Made by a program: the position numbers and the translations under genes. A stretch of DNA of 39,163 bases from Candidatus Gastranaerophilales bacterium. GTDB taxonomy: Bacteria; Cyanobacteriota; Vampirovibrionia; Gastranaerophilales; Gastranaerophilaceae. The stretch lies in contig CANPZN010000010.1 of the NCBI GenBank assembly GCA_947588785.1, positions 1 to 39,163 on the forward strand, given 5' to 3'. Below, piece by piece: positions 27,077 to 34,668 of the stretch. Position 1 is the stretch's first letter. Each line of letters starts with the position of its first letter. The notes beneath the pieces were generated by a model, which worked only from the letters and a program-made list of their open reading frames with translations, was not told the origin of the DNA and did not search any database.

Positions 27077-28381
27077 TTATTCAATTATTTTATAGATTAA
27101 CTGCCTTTTTTGAGGTGGTTCGTTTGTAATTTCATATGCGGAAACAATTAATTTTTCCGATTCTTTTATAGTTTCTGCTTTATTTGTATAAATTACAGCT
27201 ATTGTTTCTCCCTTTTTGACAGGATCTTTGAATTTTTGTGTTAAATAAATTCCTGCACTATAATCAATCATATCGGATTTTTTATTTCTGCCTGCTCCCA
27301 GATTTTTGCATGCCTTTGCGATTTTCAAAGCATCTATATCTGATACATATCCTGTTTTAGAAGATTTTACTTCATATTTAATTTTTGCCTGCGGAAATTT
27401 TAAATAATCATTTATTACTGTACTATCTCCATTTTGAGATTCGATTATTTCTTTAAATTTTTCAAGTGCCTTACCTGATTTAATCAAACCATCCAAATAT
27501 TTAAATGCTTCTTCTTTGTCAGTATATTTTTCTGCCTTTTTTAAAGCCTGAAAACACAGAGTATATGTTAATTCTTTTAAATCTTCTTCTATATTACCTT
27601 TTAAAAATTCTATTACTTCTTGGACTTCAATTGAATTTCCTATTGCTCTTCCTAACGGTTGTTCCATTGAACTAATTACGGCACATATATTTTTATTTAA
27701 ACGTTTTCCTATTTCAACCATAAATTCGGATAATTTTTTTGCTTCTTTTTTGGTTTTTATAAAAGCTCCTGATCCATATTTTACATCCAAAATTATATGG
27801 TTTGCTCCCGAGGCTATTTTCTTTGATACTACAGATGATGCAATTAACGGAATTATATCCACTGTCGACGTTACATCTCTAAGTGCATACAATTTTCCGT
27901 CCGCAGGTGCTAATGATAGTGTTTGTGAAGCTATTGCAGTTTTGTATTTTTTTACTTTTTCTTTAAATTCTTTTATTGATAAGTCAGTTTTAAAATTTGG
28001 TATCGATTCTAATTTATCAATTGTTCCTCCGGTATGTCCCAAACCTCTCCCCGACAATTTTGCCGTATATATTCCCGATGCCGCCATTAACGGTAAAAAT
28101 ATCAGAGTTATTTTATCGCCTACTCCGCCTGTTGAATGTTTATCTATTATATTTTTTGAAATTTTGCTTAAGTCCAAAATTTCTCCTGATTCAACCATAT
28201 ATTTTGTCAGGCTTGTTGTTTCTTCTATTGTCATTCCTTGAAAATATATTGCCATTAATAAGGCACTTGTTTGATAATCTTCTATATTACCACTCATTAT
28301 ACCGTCAATGAAAAATTTTATTTCTTCATCAGTCAGATTTTTTCCGTTTTTTTTCTTTTCAATAATTTCAACTATGTTCAT
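27077..28381 (-). CDS. pdp: Pyrimidine-nucleoside phosphorylase
   Basis: Cleaves thymidine/uridine-type nucleosides with phosphate, feeding pyrimidine salvage. The 434-residue protein has the family length and motifs: DKHSTGGVGDKITL (about 84-97), SGRGLGHTGGTIDKLESI, ALRDVTSTVDIIPLI and ILDVKYGSGAF. The catalytic Lys and phosphate-binding Ser/His of the family are in these blocks. AGGG lies 5 nt before the ATG. It could equally be annotated deoA (thymidine phosphorylase), which sequence reading cannot separate from pdp; the Firmicute-like pdp is slightly favoured by length. Confidence 0.92.
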   Translation of the reverse strand: MNIVEIIEKKKNGKNLTDEEIKFFIDGIMSGNIEDYQTSALLMAIYFQGMTIEETTSLTKYMVESGEILDLSKISKNIIDKHSTGGVGDKITLIFLPLMAASGIYTAKLSGRGLGHTGGTIDKLESIPNFKTDLSIKEFKEKVKKYKTAIASQTLSLAPADGKLYALRDVTSTVDIIPLIASSVVSKKIASGANHIILDVKYGSGAFIKTKKEAKKLSEFMVEIGKRLNKNICAVISSMEQPLGRAIGNSIEVQEVIEFLKGNIEEDLKELTYTLCFQALKKAEKYTDKEEAFKYLDGLIKSGKALEKFKEIIESQNGDSTVINDYLKFPQAKIKYEVKSSKTGYVSDIDALKIAKACKNLGAGRNKKSDMIDYSAGIYLTQKFKDPVKKGETIAVIYTNKAETIKESEKLIVSAYEITNEPPQKRQLIYKIIE

Positions 28382-28399
28382 ATAAACCCTAATTTTCTA

Positions 28400-28590
28400 A
28401 ATTATTCTGTGCCAAACTTCGGGGCAGCAGTACCTTACGGAAAATTCGCTCACATCTCTATCCCGCATTTTTTGTGGAAAGTTACTGTAATTAAATTTTA
28501 CAATAATGAATATGAGCGAAATATAACCCGGTGTCAAAATCTTCCGACTACTCGGTTTGTAACCTTTTCAACACGTGCAAATTTTCTTTT
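28400..28590. repeat. Decayed dispersed repeat between pdp and ompH
   Basis: In the 236-nt gap 28382-28617, CCTTACGGAAAATTCGCTCAC resembles CCTACGGAAATTTCGCTCTC at about 31198-31217, and ACCTTTTCAACACGTGCAAATTTTC resembles the inverse of 10220-10245. No gene or RNA is seen here. Confidence 0.5.
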
Positions 28591-28617
28591 GCAGATTCAT
28601 TAATATTTGTTCTACTG

Positions 28618-29070
28618 CTATTTTTTTGCTGAATTCAAATATTGAATTATATCATTTGTTACATCCACACCGCCTGCATATATAACACCATAATCAAGTA
28701 TTACATCAAGTTTTTTCGCTGCGGCTACTGATTTACAAGCAGTAATTATACTATCTCTTATTTCTTTTTCTTTCTGAACTTTCAAATTATATACTCGTTC
28801 TTCTTTTGTTTTAAATTCTCTTTGTATTTGTTCTTCAAATGTTTTCTTCTGAATCGGTGAATCTATCGTTTTATATTGTTTATCTTTATCTATAACATAT
28901 TGTTGTAATTCCGTTAATTTACTATCAATATCTTTGAATGAATTACGTGCATACGTATATTGAGAGAGAACCTTATCAAAATCAGCATAACCAATTGTTG
29001 CAGCATTCGCTGACAGATTCAACCCTAACAATATTAATAAAGTTGTGACAAATAATTTAATATTTTTCAT
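28618..29070 (-). CDS. OmpH/Skp-family periplasmic chaperone, second copy
   Basis: This 150-residue protein has a signal peptide (hydrophobic about residues 5-17, cleavage near ANA/ATI) and a charged helical middle of Skp type, then the body strands (KKLDVILDYGVIYAGGVDVTND). It is clearly related in layout to the OmpH-like protein at 9675-10142, though with little direct identity. AGGAGG precedes the ATG, and an extended -10 promoter lies close upstream. It is divergent from efp. Confidence 0.82.
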   Translation of the reverse strand: MKNIKLFVTTLLILLGLNLSANAATIGYADFDKVLSQYTYARNSFKDIDSKLTELQQYVIDKDKQYKTIDSPIQKKTFEEQIQREFKTKEERVYNLKVQKEKEIRDSIITACKSVAAAKKLDVILDYGVIYAGGVDVTNDIIQYLNSAKK

Positions 29071-29091
29071 ATTTTCCTCCTACTTACTTAA

Positions 29092-29120
29092 ATTTTAACA
29101 AAGCCAATTTATAAAAACAA
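29092..29120 (-). promoter_or_regulatory. Promoter of the second OmpH-like gene
   Basis: On the minus strand TTGTTT (29115-29120), 17-nt spacer, extended -10 TGTTAAAAT with TAAAAT at 29092-29097. It precedes AGGAGG and the ATG by about 20 nt. Confidence 0.5.
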
Positions 29121-29178
29121 GAAAATGAGTAACGTTTATAACACGTAGTTTACATTTTATTTTTATAATTTATGAAAT

Positions 29179-29207
29179 TTTAAACTTTTATGTTAAACTT
29201 GTATTAC
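29179..29207 (+). promoter_or_regulatory. Possible promoter of efp-accB
   Basis: TTTAAA (29179-29184), 17-nt spacer, TATTAC (29202-29207); both boxes match four of six consensus positions. The efp ATG follows 33 nt later with AAGGAAA before it. Confidence 0.4.
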
Positions 29208-29240
29208 GGAATTTATTTTATTATAAAAAAGGAAAATTAA

Positions 29241-29798
29241 ATGATATCAGTAAATGACTTAAAAACAGGATTAACTCTTGAAATTGACGGCAGTTTATGG
29301 AATGTTGTCGAATTTATGCACGTAAAACCGGGCAAAGGAGCTGCTTTCGTCAGAACAAAACTTAAAAATGCAGAAACCGGTAATGTTGTTGAACGAACTT
29401 TCAGAGCCGGTGAAAAAGTTGCTAAAGCTACTTTGGATAAACGTGATATGCAATTCCTTTACAAAGAAGCTAATGATTATGTCATGATGGATCTTGAATC
29501 TTATGAACAAATCAGTGTTAGTGCCGATAAAATCGGAGATGGGGTTAAATATCTTAAAGAAAATATGAATGTTGCCATTTTACTTCACGGTAATAATATT
29601 ATAGGTATTGATATCCCTAACTTCGTTGAACTTGAAGTTATTGATACACCTCCGGCTGAAAAAGGAAATACGGCTCAAGGCGGTACTAAACCTGCTACTC
29701 TTGAAACAGGGGCTGTTGTTAATGTTCCTTTCTTCGTTACTACAGGTACAATTATCAGAGTCGATACCAGAACTAATGAATATTTAGATAGGGTCTAA
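29241..29798 (+). CDS. efp: Translation elongation factor P
   Basis: EF-P helps the ribosome make peptide bonds at polyproline stretches. The 185-residue protein has three beta-barrel domains of normal size. The N-terminal loop [10 protein letters not shown] carries the modifiable Lys32 (the Lys34 position of E. coli), and the C-terminal [17 protein letters not shown] is the family signature. The accB gene follows 10 nt later, an arrangement well known from cyanobacteria. Which modification enzyme acts on Lys32 is not visible in this window. Confidence 0.98.
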   Translation: MISVNDLKTGLTLEIDGSLWNVVEFMHVKPGKGAAFVRTKLKNAETGNVVERTFRAGEKVAKATLDKRDMQFLYKEANDYVMMDLESYEQISVSADKIGDGVKYLKENMNVAILLHGNNIIGIDIPNFVELEVIDTPPAEKGNTAQGGTKPATLETGAVVNVPFFVTTGTIIRVDTRTNEYLDRV

Positions 29799-29808
29799 GG
29801 TTATTATC

Positions 29809-30267
29809 ATGAATTTTGATCTCGATTATTTAGAAAAACTTGCTAATTTGGTTTATGAAAAAGATCTCTCTGAAATAACTTTAGAAGATGAAGAACATGC
29901 TGTTTGTTTAAAAAGAGAAAAAAATATAAATTCTGTTAATATACCTACAGTTTTACCTTCTACAATTACTTCTCAAGTAATTTCAACAAATAAACCTAAT
30001 TCAAATGAAGATTCTCAATTAAAATCACATAAAGGTAATCCTATTACTGCTCCTATGGTCGGTACATTTTATTCGGCACCTTCTCCTGATGATCCGCCTT
30101 TTGTTAAAGTCGGAGATAACATTGGGGCAGGACAGGTTATCTGTATTATTGAAGCTATGAAGTTAATGAATGAAATTGAAGCCGATATTTCCGGCAAAAT
30201 TACTGAAATTTGCGTTAATAATGGTGACAGCGTTGAGTTTGGGCAAGTTCTTATGTATGTTGAATAA
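29809..30267 (+). CDS. accB: Biotin carboxyl carrier protein of acetyl-CoA carboxylase
   Basis: BCCP carries biotin between the biotin carboxylase and carboxyltransferase of acetyl-CoA carboxylase, the first step of fatty-acid synthesis. The 152 residues hold an N-terminal helical region, a Ser/Asn/Pro-rich linker (about 40-75) and a C-terminal biotinyl domain with EAMKLMNE, where Lys118 is biotinylated; the PMVGTFY and SPDDPPFV thumb-type motifs precede it. AAGG precedes the ATG. It is co-transcribed with efp; accC is not next to it here. Confidence 0.97.
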   Translation: MNFDLDYLEKLANLVYEKDLSEITLEDEEHAVCLKREKNINSVNIPTVLPSTITSQVISTNKPNSNEDSQLKSHKGNPITAPMVGTFYSAPSPDDPPFVKVGDNIGAGQVICIIEAMKLMNEIEADISGKITEICVNNGDSVEFGQVLMYVE

Positions 30268-30300
30268 TTATTTAATGCTACAATTTATGTCTGCTCAGGC

Positions 30301-30332
30301 TTCGGTGTCTCAACCGTAAAGTTGCTTTCATC
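30301..30332 (-). repeat. Short dispersed repeat copy
   Basis: TTCGGTGTCTCAACCGTAAA followed by GTTGCTTTCATC; close to 11761-11792 and, inverted, to the ispE-internal copy. It lies in the 221-nt gap after accB, which contains no gene. Confidence 0.7.
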
Positions 30333-30387
30333 TTTGTTGATTAAATATTTGTCTGGATTTTCAATATTAAATACACTATTATATTTA

Positions 30388-30424
30388 AAAATGCAGGGGT
30401 TGATTTTCGTAAGCCCTGCATTTT
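30388..30424. terminator. Bidirectional terminator after accB
   Basis: AAAATGCAGGG (30388-30398) and CCCTGCATTTT (30414-30424) pair perfectly over 11 bp around a 15-nt loop, with T-rich sequence on each strand. It lies between the convergent accB and the minus-strand hypothetical gene. Confidence 0.8.
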
Positions 30425-30462
30425 AATTTAATTCAGTGTCGCAACATTAAAGTTGATTACTC
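30425..30462 (-). repeat. Short dispersed repeat copy
   Basis: ATTTAATTCAGTGTCGCAAC followed by ATTAAAGTTGATTACTC; same family as 11754-11800, same orientation. Confidence 0.65.
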
Positions 30463-30488
30463 TTCGTTTCAGTTGTTTCACAATTTAA

Positions 30489-31103
30489 TTATTTTCTTTG
30501 CATTATTTTTTCTTGTAATTTTTTCAGCCCTTCTATTTGTTCTTCTGTCAGCTTTAAAGGACTTATATCTAATTTCCCCAATTCTTCTATTACACCCATT
30601 GGAGTATTTTGTTTCCCATTTATTGCACAAAATAAACCATCTTTAGATGATAATTCTATTTTTGCTCCGTTTTCTACATTCTTGAATGGTTTTATAGCGT
30701 AATCAATCATACCATTTAAATGATCTGTTACAATAAACACCTTCTTTTCTTCAGGAAATGCTGTAGATGTTACTGTTTTAACATGTTTTCCGTTTTCAAA
30801 GAATTTTGTAATATTATCACCATTTACTTTGGATTTTTGTCTGTATGTAACAACTTCTTTTGCAATATTTTCAGCTTCTTTTATTGTTTCGGCTGCTGTT
30901 TCTGCTACATTATTCGGCAGATTTATTTTCCTTTTTTTTGCTGCAATTGCTATTGCCGCTGTTGAAGTTATAGCTAATGCTCCAAGTGCAAGTGCAAGTT
31001 TCTTTTTACCGTTATCTATTTGTTGCGAAGGTTCTTTTTTTTGTTCCTTTGCATTTGAAACTTTTTTCATAAAATTTTGTACATTTATTTTTTGAATTTT
31101 CAT
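30489..31103 (-). CDS. Hypothetical protein with one membrane segment, 204 aa
   Basis: I do not recognise the family. An ATG at 31127 also opens this frame, but its first codons spell the AGGAGG that serves the ATG at 31103, so I start there. The protein begins MKIQKINVQNFMKKVSN, has a single hydrophobic segment (about residues 35-55) flanked by Lys-rich stretches, an Ala/Glu helical linker, and a C-terminal domain with KFFENGKHVKTVTSTAF and IVTDHLNGMIDYAIK. The C-terminal 30 residues are a charged helix. Similar Asn/Ile-type N-termini occur in other hypothetical proteins here. Location is likely the membrane, with unclear topology. Confidence 0.7.
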   Translation of the reverse strand: MKIQKINVQNFMKKVSNAKEQKKEPSQQIDNGKKKLALALGALAITSTAAIAIAAKKRKINLPNNVAETAAETIKEAENIAKEVVTYRQKSKVNGDNITKFFENGKHVKTVTSTAFPEEKKVFIVTDHLNGMIDYAIKPFKNVENGAKIELSSKDGLFCAINGKQNTPMGVIEELGKLDISPLKLTEEQIEGLKKLQEKIMQRK

Positions 31104-31132
31104 TCTTATTCCTCCTGTTATTTTCATTCAAA

Positions 31133-31250
31133 ATTCAATCTAGTGTCGCAACCTTGTGATTGCTGGCTTGTCATTCGCTCGCTTTCGCTTGACTCCACCC
31201 TACGGAAATTTCGCTCTCTTGATCTTTCCTTATCGCAAAATTTTCTCGGA
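31133..31250 (-). repeat. Dispersed repeat upstream of the 30489 gene
   Basis: Part of the 344-nt gap 31104-31447. It starts AAATTCAATCTAGTGTCGCA, carries CATTCGCTCGCTTTCGCTTG and CTACGGAAATTTCGCTCTCT, and ends in AAAATTTTCTCGGACAT, which recurs at 3656-3672. From 31251 to 31447 I see AT-rich sequence without gene or recognisable structure. Confidence 0.7.
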
Positions 31251-31447
31251 CATCTTAATAAAACCCTGTTACAGAGTTTTTCCTCTATTTATCAGCAAAA
31301 TTTATCAGGTGTTGAAATTCCTTAGCTGCTATCTTTTTAAACATGTCATCTAAAAATTACTACCTTAATACAATTTTTAACATGCCTCATACATTATATA
31401 AATTCAAACAAATTTTTTTTTGCTAATTATTTTTCAATAAATTTTTG

Positions 31448-31918
31448 TTAATATGACAATTTTCCGGCTATTTTCCACATTTTTTCTAAATCCAGCAGTT
31501 TTTGTTTCTTATCAAGTCCGCCGGCGTATCCTATAAGATCACCGTTTGCTCCGATAACTCTATGACAAGGTATTATTATTGCTATCGGGTTTTTATTATT
31601 TGCATTTCCGACTGCTCGTAATGCTTTGGGATTATTTATTGCAGTTGCTATATCTTTATATGTTCTTATTTGAGAATATGGAATTTTTAAAAGTTCGTTC
31701 CATACTTGTTTTTGAAATTCAGTTCCTTTCATACATAACGGAAGATCAAAAATTTGTCTTTTATAAGAAAAATATTCGTCCAATTGTTTTATTGTTTCAT
31801 CTATTATTGCATTTGTATTTGTTTCTTCCAAAGGAGAATATGATATTTTGTAAAGCCAATTTTCATCAGCCTGTATATAAATATCACCTATTTTTGATTG
31901 GTATTTATAACTATTCAT
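31448..31918 (-). CDS. ogt: Methylated-DNA-protein-cysteine methyltransferase
   Basis: Suicide repair enzyme that takes the methyl group from O6-methylguanine onto its own cysteine. The 156-residue protein has the N-terminal RNase-H-like part and the C-terminal DNA-binding part with the active site PCHRVIG (Cys118), the arginine finger region ALRAVGNA and the HTH RTYKDIATAI. The length fits Ogt rather than the larger Ada. No Shine-Dalgarno sequence precedes the ATG, and only 39 nt separate it from the divergent ksgA, so a leaderless or nearly leaderless transcript is likely. Confidence 0.95.
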   Translation of the reverse strand: MNSYKYQSKIGDIYIQADENWLYKISYSPLEETNTNAIIDETIKQLDEYFSYKRQIFDLPLCMKGTEFQKQVWNELLKIPYSQIRTYKDIATAINNPKALRAVGNANNKNPIAIIIPCHRVIGANGDLIGYAGGLDKKQKLLDLEKMWKIAGKLSY

Positions 31919-31957
31919 AATTTATAATTTATCATATTTTGTAGTATTATTTAAATT

Positions 31958-32794
31958 ATGAATTATTTTGAACGTGCAAAAAAATTTAGAGCAAAAAAAA
32001 GACTCGGACAAAATTTTTTAATCGACACTAATACTATTGAAACAATTATTAATATATCCGATATAAATCCAAATGATATTGTTGTTGAAATAGGTTCAGG
32101 TCTTGGTTTTGTTACGGAACAACTTGTTAAAATCGCAAAAAAAGTTTATGCTATTGAGCTTGATCAAGACATGGTAAATGAATTATCTAAGATTAATGCT
32201 GATAATCTGGAAATTGTTCATCAGGATATCTTAAAAACCGATTTATCTTCTTTCGGACAAAATATAAAAATTGTTGCAAATATCCCTTATTATATAACTT
32301 CTCCCATTCTCGCACATTTACTCGGGGAAATTGATGATCTTAATAATAAAAATCGTTCCAGTATATCTCAAATCGTCTTAATGGTTCAATATGAAGTGGC
32401 AAAAAGACTAATTGCAAATGAAAAATCTCCCTCTAAAGAATTTGGGCTTTTATCAATTTTAGCCCAATTTTGGGCTAATGTTGAATTTATTAAAAAAATT
32501 CCCGCTAAATCTTTTTTCCCCGCTCCTAAAGTAGATTCAGCAATAGTTAAATTAATTATTAACAAAACTCCTTTACTAGAACTTTCTAATTATACTTTTT
32601 TTAAAAAAGTTACAAAAAGTTGTTTCGCAACAAGAAGAAAAAACATAAAAAATTCACTTATTAATATGGGTTTTGACAAAAATGCTGTTCAAAAAACTTT
32701 GGCTGATCTTGATATTAATGAAAATATCAGAGGTGAAACTCTTTCTATTCACAAAATGGGACAAGTCGCAGAAATACTTAAGGCAAATTTATGA
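31958..32794 (+). CDS. ksgA: 16S rRNA dimethyladenosine transferase
   Basis: KsgA/RsmA dimethylates two adjacent adenines near the 3' end of 16S rRNA, a late step in 30S assembly. The 278-residue protein has the usual size and motifs: KKRLGQNFL (about 8-17), the SAM-binding loop VEIGSGLGFVTEQL, AIELDQDM, and the catalytic NIPYYITSPIL. A TATTAT at 31945-31950 ends 7 nt before the ATG and no ribosome binding site is seen, so it is probably leaderless. It overlaps ispE by 4 bp (ATGA). Confidence 0.97.
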   Translation: MNYFERAKKFRAKKRLGQNFLIDTNTIETIINISDINPNDIVVEIGSGLGFVTEQLVKIAKKVYAIELDQDMVNELSKINADNLEIVHQDILKTDLSSFGQNIKIVANIPYYITSPILAHLLGEIDDLNNKNRSSISQIVLMVQYEVAKRLIANEKSPSKEFGLLSILAQFWANVEFIKKIPAKSFFPAPKVDSAIVKLIINKTPLLELSNYTFFKKVTKSCFATRRKNIKNSLINMGFDKNAVQKTLADLDINENIRGETLSIHKMGQVAEILKANL

Positions 32795-33678
32795 AAACTT
32801 TAACTGTTAAAACACCGGCTAAAATTAATCTTACTCTCGAAGTATTAAATAAACGAAAAGATGGATTCCATAATATACAATCTATTATGCAAACAATTAA
32901 TTTATATGATTTTTTAACTTTTGAAGTGGAGTTTTTTAAAGGTGAACAACTTTACGGTTGCAACACTAGATTAAATAATATTTCTATTGAACTCAACGGA
33001 AATAATAAAGATATTCCTTACAATGAATCAAATCTTGTTTATAAAGCCGCAAGTTTGTTTTTCCAAAAATCTAAAATATCATCCGCAAAATTAAAAATTT
33101 ACATTGAGAAAAATATACCTGTTTCGGCAGGTCTTGCAGGCGGAAGTTCAAATGCTGCCGGAACTTTTTTTGCTTTAAACAAATTATATAATAATATTCT
33201 TACATCCTCTGAAATTGAAGAATTATGTGCTTCTTTAGGTTCCGATCTCAATTTCTGTTTATATGGCGGCTGTCAATTATGTACTTCGAGAGGTGAAATC
33301 CTTGAAAAATTGCCTTATTTTAAACAAAATGTTTCTCTTATAAAACCTAAAAACATCGGAATAAGTGCAAAAGATGCATATTCTAAATTTTCTTTATTAA
33401 AAGATAAATCAATACCTAATAATACACAAAAATTAAAAAACCTTTTATTAAACGGAAAATTTGACAAAACATTAATTTATAACAGTCTTGAAAATGCACT
33501 CTTTCCTTACTATGAGAGCTTAAGAGAAATAAAAGAAAATGTAAAAAATTCACTAATGTCGGGTTCTGGTTCTGCTTTTTTTGTACTTGAATCTGATGTT
33601 AATACAACTTTAGATCGGAGTAATTTTGAAATCATTGAAAATCTTGAAACCATTCAAAATGGAATTGTTGAAGTCTGA
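32791..33678 (+). CDS. ispE: 4-diphosphocytidyl-2-C-methyl-D-erythritol kinase, with an in-frame repeat insertion
   Basis: IspE phosphorylates CDP-methylerythritol in the non-mevalonate isoprenoid pathway. The 295-residue GHMP kinase has TPAKINLTLEV at the N-terminus, the ATP loop PVSAGLAGGSSNAAG (about 110-124), the catalytic Asp in LGSDLNFCL and the C-terminal MSGSGSAFFVL. Residues about 48-63 (FFKGEQLYGCNTRLNN) have no place in the usual alignment between the DFLTFEV strand and NLVYKAA; E. coli and Bacillus proteins have about 15 fewer residues there. The DNA of this stretch matches a dispersed intergenic repeat. All catalytic motifs are intact, so the enzyme is probably still active. It is coupled to ksgA, and murQ follows after 27 nt. 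Confidence 0.95.
   Translation: MKTLTVKTPAKINLTLEVLNKRKDGFHNIQSIMQTINLYDFLTFEVEFFKGEQLYGCNTRLNNISIELNGNNKDIPYNESNLVYKAASLFFQKSKISSAKLKIYIEKNIPVSAGLAGGSSNAAGTFFALNKLYNNILTSSEIEELCASLGSDLNFCLYGGCQLCTSRGEILEKLPYFKQNVSLIKPKNIGISAKDAYSKFSLLKDKSIPNNTQKLKNLLLNGKFDKTLIYNSLENALFPYYESLREIKENVKNSLMSGSGSAFFVLESDVNTTLDRSNFEIIENLETIQNGIVEV
32932..32979 (+). repeat. Dispersed repeat copy inside the ispE coding region
   Basis: The core GGTGAACAACTTTACGGTTG followed by CAACACTAGATTAAATA aligns with the inverse of 11754-11800, including the flanking TTTTAAAG; 24 of the last 28 bases agree, with a 3-nt difference in the first part. Matching cores are at 30301-30332 (inverted) and 10240-10295. The reading frame is kept. 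Confidence 0.8.
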
Positions 33679-33705
33679 TATATTTTTTTTGGTAAGGAGA
33701 AAATA

Positions 33706-34611
33706 ATGAACAACATAATTACCACTGAAAAAACAAATCCTAACACGGTAAATATCGATATTTCTTCTACTATTGATATCGTTAAAATGATTAACAATGA
33801 AGATTTAACTGTAGCTCAAGAAATTTCAAAAAATCTTAATGACATTGCTAAAGCAATTGATATAATCAGTGAAAATTTTAAAAATAACGGAAGACTTTTT
33901 TATTTCGGTGCCGGTACCAGCGGAAGATTAGGAGTATTAGATGCTTCTGAATGTCCGCCTACTTTTAATACTTCACCTGATATGGTTCAAGGTATTATTG
34001 CAGGTGGCGATAATGCTTTAAGATTCGCTATTGAAGGTGCTGAAGATTCTTGCGAATTAGCTTTGAATGATTTTAAAAAATTTAATATCAAAAAAAATGA
34101 TACAATAGTTTCTATCTCTGCAAGCGGAAATGCTAATTATGTTATACAAATTTTAAAACTGGCAAAAGAAAACAAAGCCAGTGCAATTGCTCTTACTTGT
34201 AATCCTGCGGCAAAAATAAAAGAATTTGCTGATTTAACTATTTGTATAAATACAGGTTCTGAAGTTATAACGGGTTCTACACGAATGAAAGCCGGTTCTG
34301 CTCAAAAAATGGTTTTAAATATGCTTTCAACTGGTGCTATGATTAAAACGGGTAAAGTCTATAAAAATTTTATGGTTGATGTAAGACCTACAAATATTAA
34401 ATTAAAAAACAGAGCTCAACGTATCGTTTCCCAAATCGCTGATTGCAGTATTGAAAAAGCAACACAATTCCTCGAATTAAACAATTATCTTGTTAAAGAA
34501 TCAATCCTCCAAATTAAATTTAATATTTCTTTACAAGAAGCAAAATCCTTATTACATAATACTAATGGCATTCTAAGACAAGCAATTGAACTTTACAAAA
34601 CTACAAACTAA
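33706..34611 (+). CDS. murQ: N-acetylmuramic acid 6-phosphate etherase
   Basis: MurQ removes the lactyl ether of N-acetylmuramic acid 6-phosphate to give GlcNAc-6-phosphate and lactate, in recycling or use of murein. The 301-residue protein has the SIS fold with FGAGTSGRLGVLDASECPPT (about 66-85, with catalytic Glu), IEGAEDS (second Glu), SISASGNANYV, and TGSTRMKAGSAQKMVLNMLS. Length is normal. AAGGAG precedes the ATG. It follows ispE in the same direction with a 27-nt gap, so it is probably in the same message. The window also holds an MpaA-like peptidase, but not the kinase or transporter that would feed MurQ. Confidence 0.97.
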   Translation: MNNIITTEKTNPNTVNIDISSTIDIVKMINNEDLTVAQEISKNLNDIAKAIDIISENFKNNGRLFYFGAGTSGRLGVLDASECPPTFNTSPDMVQGIIAGGDNALRFAIEGAEDSCELALNDFKKFNIKKNDTIVSISASGNANYVIQILKLAKENKASAIALTCNPAAKIKEFADLTICINTGSEVITGSTRMKAGSAQKMVLNMLSTGAMIKTGKVYKNFMVDVRPTNIKLKNRAQRIVSQIADCSIEKATQFLELNNYLVKESILQIKFNISLQEAKSLLHNTNGILRQAIELYKTTN

Positions 34612-34668
34612 GGCAATTTATTATATTCATTCAATTTTTGTATTTAACATTATAGAAATAGGTGTAAA

